Assembly: GCA_021767985.1 (NCBI GenBank)
Contig: JAASSH010000157.1
Location: 1 to 5,967, forward strand
Origin: Gammaproteobacteria bacterium
GTDB taxonomy: Bacteria > Pseudomonadota > Gammaproteobacteria > GCA-001735895
DNA: 5,967 nt
Direction: 5' to 3'
Shown here: piece after piece, positions 1-5,550 of the stretch
Layout: each line of letters opens with the position of its first letter
Position numbering within the stretch: position 1 is the first letter of the stretch
Notes under the pieces: model-generated
The model's input: the letters and a program-made list of their open reading frames with translations, nothing else
Database searches by the model: none
What the model was told of the DNA's origin: nothing
Position numbers and translations under genes: made by a program

Positions 1-446
1 CCCTCGAACTTGAGAATCTTGTTGCGCCCGGTGAACGCACGAGCCAGTCGCATCGCGTAGGCGGTCGCTTCCGATCCGGTCGTGGCGTAGGCGATCTTTT
101 CGGCGCAGGGAATATCGTTGACCAGGCGCTCGGCGAGCATCACCGCAACATCGTTCAGCGAGCCGAACATGTGCGCGCCGCGATCGAGCTGGGCCTTCGA
201 GGCTTCGATCACGGCCGGATGGGAGTGACCAAGGATCAGCGCACCGGCGCCGCCGACGTAATCGATGTACTCGTTACCGTCGACGTCCCACATGCGCGAA
301 CCCTTGCCGTGCGAGTAAATCAGGCGAATATCGTCGGCCAGCGAATAGCTGCCGAGGCCGGAGCCGGGCAGTACCCGGTCAGCACTTTCGAAAAGCTCGC
401 GCTGGCTGGCAGCGCCGGGGGATGTTTTAACTGCGGATGATGTCAT
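1..446 (-). CDS. Class III PLP-dependent aminotransferase, GSA-aminomutase-like (partial, N-terminal 148 aa)
   Basis: The start and first 148 complete codons are present; the C-terminus lies beyond the left edge. ATG at 446 follows an AGGAGT ribosome site (460-455) with an 8-nt spacer. The visible part matches the class III aminotransferase / glutamate-1-semialdehyde 2,1-aminomutase pattern: YSHGKGSRMWDVDGNEYIDY at residues 44-63, GALILGHSHPAVIEA at 68-82, and TTGSEAT at 122-128, the loop that contacts the PLP phosphate, followed by MRLARAFTGRNKILKFE (132-148). The catalytic lysine would lie outside the window, so activity cannot be judged. It is the third gene of a leftward unit, 49 bp after the Rieske oxygenase gene. 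Known: this family includes the haem-pathway aminomutase and many catabolic amino acid and amine transaminases. Inferred: its linkage to two demethylase-type genes favours a catabolic transaminase acting on a demethylated amine over a HemL housekeeping role. Confidence 0.93.
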   Translation of the reverse strand, partial: MTSSAVKTSPGAASQRELFESADRVLPGSGLGSYSLADDIRLIYSHGKGSRMWDVDGNEYIDYVGGAGALILGHSHPAVIEASKAQLDRGAHMFGSLNDVAVMLAERLVNDIPCAEKIAYATTGSEATAYAMRLARAFTGRNKILKFE

Positions 447-480
447 GACAAATGACTCCTGAATTTTTCTAACCGGGATG

Positions 481-499
481 CTAAAAAGCGCATTTTTAG
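481..499 (-). repeat. AT-rich inverted repeat over the Rieske stop codon
   Basis: CTAAAAA (481-487) and TTTTTAG (493-499) are perfect 7-nt inverted arms around a 5-nt loop. On the minus strand the right arm contains the TAA stop of the oxygenase gene (498-496). The stem is almost all A-U, so it would be weak in RNA. It sits in the 49-bp gap before the aminotransferase gene and might affect mRNA processing or partial termination between the two genes. Chance is also possible in such an A/T-rich stretch. Confidence 0.35.
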
Positions 500-1593
500 T
501 CGACGGCGGCGCGCAGCCACTCGTGCAGTTTGTATATCGGTAACTCGCTGTTTATGCCGCCCTCGGGGTTCAGTACCAGCGGCCCGGGCTTGTAACCGCG
601 CGAGTTCAGGCCGCGCTGGACCTCCCTGACGATATCCAGGTCTTCCTGGAAGGTAGTTTCGCGATCGTTGTCGATGACCTTTTGCAGCGTATCGTCGACT
701 TCGCCGTCGTTGGAGTAGAAACTGCGAAACACGCGCACGTCGTCGACCGCGAGCGGCCGCCAGGTGAAGCTGTTGACCACCCCGCCAGGGTAGAACTGTA
801 TCGATGTCGCCGGCCACAGGAAGAAGCTGCCGTAATCCGCGCCGCTGGTGTCGTACCAGGCCTCATCGCTATGCGACGGTTCGGAGGTATGATGCAGCAC
901 CTTGATATCGCCGTAGGGCGCGATCGAATAGGTGTTCGGATCGATGATGCCCTTGGCAAACGACGGGTGGCAGTTGCTGCAGTGGTAACACTCGTTGTAG
1001 TTCTCGACCGCGACAAACCAGTTGCAGCCCTCGTCGGCAGTGTGGTGATAAGCGTACTTGCGCTGCTCGACGTCCGGGCACAGCTTGAGCATTTCGTCTC
1101 GGATTCCCGGGTAAGTCTCGTCCATGCTGGCAGCATTCGGATCGAGATTGATAAACAGGAAACCGAGAAAGTTCTCCAGCCTGATTTCGGTCAGGCAGAT
1201 CCTGGCTGAATCGAAACCGGGTACCTTGCTGGTATGCGGTGCCGCCTTCAGCTGACCCTGCATGTCGTAAGACCAGGCATGGTACGGGCAGACCAGCAGT
1301 TTCTTGTTACCGCAGCCCTCGGCCAGCTTGTGACCGCGATGCTGGCAAACGTTGTAGAATGCCTTGATCTCGCCTTCGCGGGTATGCGTGACGATGATGT
1401 CCTGGTCATAGATTTCCAGCGTCAGGTAGTCGCCGGGTTTGCTAACCTGGCTCGAATGACAGGCCATCAGCCAGTTCTTGTAAAACACTTCGTCGATAAT
1501 GCGCCGATACAGATCGCGGTCGGTAAAGTACCTGGCGTCGAGACCCATTACCGGTTCTCTATCTGCAACCACTTTCAAATCAGGATTCGTCAT
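496..1593 (-). CDS. Rieske [2Fe-2S] non-haem iron oxygenase alpha subunit, carnitine/betaine-demethylase-like
   Basis: This is a 365-aa oxygenase subunit of the ring-hydroxylating/N-demethylating family. The Rieske cluster site is C83-x-H85 and C102-P-Y-H105, with 16 residues between the pairs. The C-terminal catalytic domain has NWFVAVENYNECYHCSNCHP from residue 191, giving mononuclear iron ligands H204 and H209; D318 in FQEDLDIV is the best candidate for the third. The residue that usually bridges the Rieske and iron centres of neighbouring subunits is Glu here (E201), as in carnitine monooxygenase CntA, where most ring-hydroxylating dioxygenases have Asp. The length also fits CntA/YeaW. 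Such enzymes use O2 and electrons from a separate reductase to hydroxylate a C-H or N-methyl carbon; no reductase gene is in the window. The start is set by a GGGAGG site (1608-1603), and the gene overlaps the upstream regulator by 14 nt. The substrate is unknown: betaines, carnitine and stachydrine-type compounds are the family precedents. Confidence 0.93.
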   Translation of the reverse strand: MTNPDLKVVADREPVMGLDARYFTDRDLYRRIIDEVFYKNWLMACHSSQVSKPGDYLTLEIYDQDIIVTHTREGEIKAFYNVCQHRGHKLAEGCGNKKLLVCPYHAWSYDMQGQLKAAPHTSKVPGFDSARICLTEIRLENFLGFLFINLDPNAASMDETYPGIRDEMLKLCPDVEQRKYAYHHTADEGCNWFVAVENYNECYHCSNCHPSFAKGIIDPNTYSIAPYGDIKVLHHTSEPSHSDEAWYDTSGADYGSFFLWPATSIQFYPGGVVNSFTWRPLAVDDVRVFRSFYSNDGEVDDTLQKVIDNDRETTFQEDLDIVREVQRGLNSRGYKPGPLVLNPEGGINSELPIYKLHEWLRAAVD

Positions 1594-2488
1594 AGATATT
1601 TTCCTCCCAACGGGCAGAATGAAACGCTTCGACGGCTGAGCTTGCCGCGTCGCCGCCACGCACTACCAGCAACGCGCACAGGCTCTCGAGCAATGCGGTT
1701 ACGGCTGAATTGGAATGAAAGAAATGCGGGGTATGAGTCGGCGACACCAGGCCGAGATCTGCCTCGCGACACAGCGGCGCCGCGTTGCTGTCGGTGACGC
1801 CGATGACTTTCGCGCCTTTCTTTTTCGCCTGCCGAACCGCGGCCAGCGTGTCGCGCCGGTAAGGCTGGAAGGTCATCGCGATCAGGCAATCGCGCTCGTC
1901 CATGCGAATAATATCGTCCGACGGCAGGCTGCCGTGACGCGGCGACAGGATGAAATGATCGAAACCCATGCGCGCGACATACCAGAAGTTGTAGGCCAGC
2001 GGGTAAGCCAGCCCGAGGCCGAGCACGTAAACCCGGCGCGCATCTATCATCCAGTCGACCGCACGCTCGAGGTCCTGTACCGACTGTTGTTCGAACATTT
2101 TCTCGGTATTGTCGAGGCATGCCTCGGCCATGCTGCCGAAGACCGCGGTGCTGCCGCCCATGCGGTCCATCTCCTGCAGCCAGCGCACCCGGTCCGGTGA
2201 CGAGCCCACACCGCCGCGCACGAAATCACGGAAACGCTCGCGCAGGGCCTGGTAACCGTCGAAACCGAGATGGCGCGCGAGGCGCACGAAACTGTTGGGG
2301 TGCACGTCGGCGGCCTGGGCCAGCGTGCGCATCGACTGCAGCCCGACTTCGTGGGGGTGGTCGATGAGATAGCGCGCACACAGTTGCAGCTGCCCGGGCA
2401 GGCTGTCGAACTCGGCCAGCAGGCGTTCGAGCACTTCTTCCTGGGACTGTGGCAATCCGCTCTGGACGGCGGTTAATTCAGGTTGCAT
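1580..2488 (-). CDS. RpiR-family transcriptional regulator (HTH + SIS domain)
   Basis: This 302-aa protein has the standard two-part RpiR architecture. The N-terminal helix-turn-helix spans roughly residues 15-90, with the core RTLAQAADVHPNSFVRLARH at 54-73. The SIS domain spans about 140-275: RRVYVLGLGLAYPLAYNFWY (151-170), LIAMTFQPYRRDTLAAVRQA (202-221) and GAKVIGVTDSNAAPLCREAD (225-244). Known: SIS domains usually bind phosphosugars, and RpiR proteins repress or activate neighbouring catabolic genes. Residues 258-260 (HSN) lie where effector-site side chains are often found, but the ligand cannot be predicted. The start at 2488 (MQPELTAV) gives the usual family length but has no clear Shine-Dalgarno site, so initiation may be weak or leaderless-like. 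The frame stays open to 2608, into the divergent coding sequence, which is unlikely to be used. The gene leads the leftward operon, so it probably regulates itself along with the oxygenase and aminotransferase. Confidence 0.93.
   Translation of the reverse strand: MQPELTAVQSGLPQSQEEVLERLLAEFDSLPGQLQLCARYLIDHPHEVGLQSMRTLAQAADVHPNSFVRLARHLGFDGYQALRERFRDFVRGGVGSSPDRVRWLQEMDRMGGSTAVFGSMAEACLDNTEKMFEQQSVQDLERAVDWMIDARRVYVLGLGLAYPLAYNFWYVARMGFDHFILSPRHGSLPSDDIIRMDERDCLIAMTFQPYRRDTLAAVRQAKKKGAKVIGVTDSNAAPLCREADLGLVSPTHTPHFFHSNSAVTALLESLCALLVVRGGDAASSAVEAFHSARWEENIYDES
1603..1608 (-). promoter_or_regulatory. Ribosome binding site of the Rieske oxygenase gene
   Basis: GGGAGG on the minus strand, 9 nt before ATG 1593. 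It lies inside the last codons of the RpiR gene and decides the start. The open frame continues upstream to 1659, but that extension overlaps the regulator further, has no family-like sequence, and would place 22 unrelated residues before MTNPDLK. Confidence 0.75.
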
Positions 2489-2505
2489 TTGTGACAATTG
2501 TGTAC

Positions 2506-2535
2506 TTGATTTACAGAATGATACAAGTGTATCAT
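2506..2535 (+). promoter_or_regulatory. Candidate sigma70-type promoter for the flavoenzyme gene
   Basis: TTGATT (2506-2511; 4 of 6 matches to TTGACA), an 18-bp spacer, then TATCAT (2530-2535; 5 of 6 matches to TATAAT). Transcription would start near 2542, leaving a leader of about 40 nt before ATG 2580. The -10 hexamer is the right end of the 18-bp palindrome, so a protein bound there would block polymerase. The call rests on hexamer matching only. Confidence 0.4.
2518..2535. promoter_or_regulatory. 18-bp inverted repeat, probable operator for the RpiR regulator
   Basis: ATGATACA-AG-TGTATCAT has perfect 8-bp arms around a 2-bp centre. Its size and central placement between divergent genes suit a dimeric helix-turn-helix protein, and the adjacent RpiR protein is the obvious candidate. 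It overlaps the spacer and -10 of the plus-strand promoter candidate and lies 30 bp before the regulator's own ATG. The link to this regulator is inference. Confidence 0.6.
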
Positions 2536-2579
2536 CAGCGCACTTTTCAATGCAATAACATATTTGCGGAGTCAACTCG

Positions 2580-5012
2580 ATGCAAAGCAGGGCGAAAATA
2601 GTCATCATCGGCGGTGGCGTTATGGGCTGTTCGCTGGCCTATCATTTATGCAAGGAAGGCGAGACCGACGTGGTATTGCTGGAAAAGGCGGAACTGACCA
2701 GCGGTTCGACCTGGCATGCCGCCGGGCAGATTACCCATTCCGTCAGTCATTACAGCCTTGCCAAGATGGCCGCCTACGGCACCGAGCTTTATCCACGACT
2801 GGAAGACGAAACCGGTCAGTCCTGTACCTGGCACGGCAGTGGCAGCCTGCGCATCGCCTATACCCAGGACGAGGTCGACTGGATCAGGTACACGCTGTCG
2901 GTAGGCAAGGGGCTTGGGCATGAGATGGAAATCGTCGGGCCGGAGCGTATTGCCGAACTGCATCCTTTCTATAACCTGGATGGTGTCAGGGCCGCGCTTT
3001 ACACACCGCACGACGGTCACGTCGACCCGGCCGGGGTCGCCTTCGCGATGGCCAAAGGCGCGCGCATGATGGGCGGCAGCGTGATTCGGCACAACCGCGT
3101 TACCGGAATTACCCGCACTGGCGACAGTTTCGTCGTGCACACCGAAAAGGGTGACATCGAGGCGGACAAGGTGGTCAATGCCGGCGGCACTTACGCGCGC
3201 CAGATCGGTGCATGGATCGGGCTCGATCTGCCGATCGCGAATATGCTGCACCATTACCTGATTACCGATACGGTGCCCGAGTTCGAGGAACTGGAAAAGG
3301 AATTACCGGTTATTCGAGACGATTCACAAGTCTCCGGATACGTGCGCATGGAGCAGAAATCCGGCCTGATCGGCATCTACGAGAAAGCCAACGCGGCCTC
3401 GGTGTGGGATGACGGTACGCCATGGGAATCGGAGAACGAACTGTTCGAACCCGATTACGATCGCATCATGCCGTGGCTCGAGAACGCGCTCGAGCGCATG
3501 CCGATCCTGGCAGACAAGGGTATCAAGAGTGTCGTTCACGGTGCGATCACGCACCCGCCGGACGGCAATATGCTGCTGGGGCCGTCGGGCGTGAAAAACT
3601 TCTGGCTGTGCTGCGGCTCTCAGGTCGGCATCGCCTGGGGTCCGGGCGCCGGCAAGTACCTCGCGCAATGGATGGTCCATGGCGCCGCCGACGTGTCGAT
3701 GCGCAGCTTCGATCCGCGCCGCTTCGGCGCGCGTATCGACGACGATTACCGTATCAACAAGGCCAGGGAAGACTACCTGTTACGTCACGAGATTCCGTAC
3801 CCGCATCTCGATCGCCCGGACCTGCGACCGTCGCATTCGAAAACTTCCCCGCTATACGAGACCCTGATGAACAAGGGTGCGGTCTACGAAGACGTCTACG
3901 GCTGGGAGCGGCCCTACTGGTACGCGCTCGACGGTACGGAACAAAAACACATCGAGAGTTTCCGCCGCAGCGCATTGTTCGACATCGTCGGCAACGAGGT
4001 GCGCGGGATGCGAACGCACGCCGGCATCGCCGACCTGACCGCCTTCGCCAAGGTCGAAATATCGGGCGCCGATGCCGCGACTTTCCTCGAACGGGTGCAG
4101 TCCAACAAGCTGCCGCAAAAGGTCGGCAGCGTCAGTTTGACCTACCTGACGATGCCGAACGGCCGTATCGAAGGCGAGGCAACCATCGTCAAGCTCGGCG
4201 ACAACCGTTATTACATGGTGTACGCGGCGGTACGCGAAGCCGCGCTGCTGAACTGGATGCAGGAAGAGGTGGGCGCAGACGAGACGATCGAGTTCGACAA
4301 CGTCTCCGAGTCTTACGGCGTCATCATGCTGGCAGGACCCGCGGCGCGCAGAATTCTCGCGCACTGCACCGATGCCGCACTCGACAATGCGAGTTTCCGC
4401 TGGTTATCGACGCAACACATCACCGTCGCCGGAGTCGAGCAGGTACGCGCGCTGCGCGTAACCTACACGGGTGAGCTCGGCTGGGAACTGCACGTGCCGA
4501 TGGCGGGCATGCTCGATGTCTACAGTGCGCTGGTGTCAACCCCGCATAGCGAAACCCTGGTCCATATCGGTTCGGCAACGCTAAACGCGGTGCGCATGGA
4601 AAAGGCTTATCGTTCGGGCTCGGAAATCACCAACGAAGTCACGATTACCGAGGCTGACGTGGCGCGGTTCTCTCGAGATGGCGGTTTTCAGGGCGCGGAG
4701 CAGTCCCTAAAGCCGGCGACTCGCTGGGTGCTCGCTTACCTGCAACTCGACGAACCTGCGGCCGACGCGGTACAGTGCGATCCACTGGGTTCGGAGTCGG
4801 TCTGGTACGAAGGCCAGCCGGTTGGACAGGTTTCTTCCGGTGGTTACGGTTACGACCAGGGCAGGTACCTGGCCTTTGCCTATATCAAGCCCGAACTCAA
4901 CCGGGTCGGCAACGAATTCGAGGTTATGGTCATGGGCGAACCGCGACGCGCGCAGATCGTCGAGCAGTGCGTGTACGATCCGCAGAATTATTTGCCACGC
5001 AGCGAAGACTAA
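2580..5012 (+). CDS. FAD-dependent dehydrogenase fused to GcvT-like folate domain (dimethylglycine/sarcosine dehydrogenase family)
   Basis: This 810-aa protein has the full bacterial DMGDH-like layout. The N-terminal FAD/DAO domain (about 1-378) carries the dinucleotide motif IIGGGVMG (9-16). GSTWHAAG (42-49) follows; its His46 matches the histidine to which FAD is covalently attached in mammalian dimethylglycine dehydrogenase. A linker of FAO_M type (about 378-440, DPRRFG to GWERPYWYA) leads into a GcvT aminomethyltransferase-like domain (about 440-690, with GELGWE at 631-636) and a GcvT C-terminal barrel (about 710-805). Known members oxidise an N-methyl group to an iminium in the flavin domain and pass the one-carbon unit to tetrahydrofolate in the second domain. 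ATG 2580 has GGAG at 2568-2571. There is no signal peptide, so it should be cytoplasmic. The neighbouring Rieske oxygenase and aminotransferase suggest it removes later methyl groups in the same pathway. The exact substrate is not determined; members of this family also act on other N-methyl amino acids and related amines. Confidence 0.93.
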   Translation: MQSRAKIVIIGGGVMGCSLAYHLCKEGETDVVLLEKAELTSGSTWHAAGQITHSVSHYSLAKMAAYGTELYPRLEDETGQSCTWHGSGSLRIAYTQDEVDWIRYTLSVGKGLGHEMEIVGPERIAELHPFYNLDGVRAALYTPHDGHVDPAGVAFAMAKGARMMGGSVIRHNRVTGITRTGDSFVVHTEKGDIEADKVVNAGGTYARQIGAWIGLDLPIANMLHHYLITDTVPEFEELEKELPVIRDDSQVSGYVRMEQKSGLIGIYEKANAASVWDDGTPWESENELFEPDYDRIMPWLENALERMPILADKGIKSVVHGAITHPPDGNMLLGPSGVKNFWLCCGSQVGIAWGPGAGKYLAQWMVHGAADVSMRSFDPRRFGARIDDDYRINKAREDYLLRHEIPYPHLDRPDLRPSHSKTSPLYETLMNKGAVYEDVYGWERPYWYALDGTEQKHIESFRRSALFDIVGNEVRGMRTHAGIADLTAFAKVEISGADAATFLERVQSNKLPQKVGSVSLTYLTMPNGRIEGEATIVKLGDNRYYMVYAAVREAALLNWMQEEVGADETIEFDNVSESYGVIMLAGPAARRILAHCTDAALDNASFRWLSTQHITVAGVEQVRALRVTYTGELGWELHVPMAGMLDVYSALVSTPHSETLVHIGSATLNAVRMEKAYRSGSEITNEVTITEADVARFSRDGGFQGAEQSLKPATRWVLAYLQLDEPAADAVQCDPLGSESVWYEGQPVGQVSSGGYGYDQGRYLAFAYIKPELNRVGNEFEVMVMGEPRRAQIVEQCVYDPQNYLPRSED

Positions 5013-5046
5013 AACTTGTCATTGCGGTGAAAACAAACTCGCCGAA

Positions 5047-5148
5047 GTCATTCCCGCGCAGGCGGGAATCTTGTAAATTAACCTCGATTACGATTACGGC
5101 GCTATTACGAGATCCCCGCGGGGCCGCGCAGGCTTGCGCGGGGAAGAC
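5047..5148. repeat. Hairpin-rich intergenic repeat element (REP/MITE-like) with imperfect terminal inverted repeats
   Basis: The ends GTCATTCCCGCG (5047-5058) and the reverse complement of 5137-5148, GTCTTCCCCGCG, match at 10 of 12 positions. The left end folds as ATTCCCGC-GCAG-GCGGGAAT (5050-5069), a perfect 8-bp stem. The right end has two alternative folds: TCCCCGCG (5113-5120) with CGCGGGGA (5137-5144), or CCGCGCA-GGCT-TGCGCGG (5124-5141). The centre (5070-5110) is A/T-rich and holds a CGATTA doublet (5085-5096). GTCATTCCCGCG-type palindromic units occur in many copies in many proteobacterial genomes. Here it fills most of the 157-bp gap between the flavoenzyme and PcaC-like genes, where the transcript would form strong stem-loops. 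Copy number cannot be seen from one window. Confidence 0.65.
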
Positions 5149-5158
5149 GACTGTCAAC

Positions 5159-5164
5159 GAGGAG
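5159..5164 (+). promoter_or_regulatory. Ribosome binding site of the PcaC-like gene
   Basis: GAGGAG lies 5 nt before ATG 5170 and fixes that start. An in-frame upstream TTG at 5134 would begin inside the repeat element and add 12 residues with no family resemblance. Confidence 0.75.
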
Positions 5165-5169
5165 AATTC

Positions 5170-5550
5170 ATGGACAACGATTTATTTGAGAAAGGCCTGG
5201 CCAAACGCAAGGGCACGCTGGGAGCCGAGTACGTCGAGAAGAACCTGGCCGCGGCCGACGACTTCACGCGCCCGTTCCAGGAGGCGATGACCGCCTGGTG
5301 CTGGGGTTTCGGCTGGGGCGACGAAGTCATCGAACCGAAAACGCGTTCGATGATGAACCTGGCGATGATCGGCGCGCTCGGCAAGATGCACGAGTGGGAA
5401 ATCCACTGCCGTGGCGCACTCAACAACGGCGTCAGCAAGGAAGAGATCCGGGCCATTATCCACGTGGTCGGCATTTATTGCGGCGTGCCGCAATCGCTGG
5501 AATGCTTTCGCGTCGCGCGCAAGGTGCTGGAAGAAGCGGGTGAATTATAA
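5170..5550 (+). CDS. PcaC-like carboxymuconolactone decarboxylase (CMD) family protein
   Basis: This 126-aa all-helical protein has the PcaC/CMD family pattern: LGAEYVEKNLAAADDFTRPF (17-36), WCWGFGWGD (43-51), KTRSMMNLAMIGALGKMHEW (57-76), IHCRGALNNGVSKEEIRAII (78-97) and IYCGVPQSLECFRVARKVLE (102-121). It has the usual length of PcaC. H79 followed by C-R-G-A corresponds to the conserved H-x-R-G-A segment of PcaC. There is no CxxC pair, so the AhpD peroxidase branch of the superfamily is unlikely. PcaC decarboxylates 4-carboxymuconolactone in protocatechuate breakdown, but no other protocatechuate gene is visible, so that role is not supported by context. It follows the flavoenzyme on the same strand after 157 bp and may be co-transcribed with it. 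Its last codons overlap the end of the convergent PaiB-like gene by 6 bp. Confidence 0.88.
   Translation: MDNDLFEKGLAKRKGTLGAEYVEKNLAAADDFTRPFQEAMTAWCWGFGWGDEVIEPKTRSMMNLAMIGALGKMHEWEIHCRGALNNGVSKEEIRAIIHVVGIYCGVPQSLECFRVARKVLEEAGEL

Larger units (their letters stand above)
2489..2579. promoter_or_regulatory. Divergent control region between the RpiR and flavoenzyme genes
   Basis: This 91-bp, A/T-richer gap separates divergent start codons at 2488 (minus) and 2580 (plus), so both promoters must lie here or inside the coding ends. It holds an 18-bp palindrome at 2518-2535, a smaller palindrome ACAATTGT at 2494-2501, a TGTA-N7-TACA element at 2501-2515, and the GGAG ribosome site of the flavoenzyme gene at 2568-2571 (8-nt spacer). 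No confident minus-strand promoter could be picked: TTGAAA (minus strand, from 2550 down) is a possible -35, but no good -10 follows at normal spacing. Confidence 0.7.

Noticed and set aside
682..1209. A 175-codon plus-strand open frame opposite the Rieske gene
   Set aside because: It is antisense to a well-supported conserved gene and has no recognisable domain or ribosome site.
1594..1659. Upstream start of the Rieske gene at 1659
   Set aside because: The extension lies in the regulator's coding sequence and lacks a ribosome site; GGGAGG before 1593 gives a family-typical start.
2489..2608. N-terminal extension of the RpiR protein to an ATG at 2608
   Set aside because: It would read through the whole divergent promoter region and into the flavoenzyme coding sequence; the extra 40 residues (many Cys and Ile, no domain) do not resemble RpiR proteins.
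3422..4474. A 350-codon open frame on the plus strand
   Set aside because: It lies entirely within the flavoenzyme gene in another frame, is Arg-rich and low in family signal, and is a normal shadow of GC-rich coding DNA.
5050..5069. Rho-independent terminator after the flavoenzyme gene
   Set aside because: The stem is good but is followed by CTTGTAAATT, not a T-run, and it fits a repeat unit better.
5085..5096. CGATTA doublet as a tandem-repeat or CRISPR-like signal
   Set aside because: Only two adjacent copies occur; no spaced direct repeats are seen anywhere in the window.
5134..5169. Extended TTG start for the PcaC-like protein
   Set aside because: It begins inside the hairpin repeat and adds 12 residues of no family character; GAGGAG at 5159-5164 supports ATG 5170.
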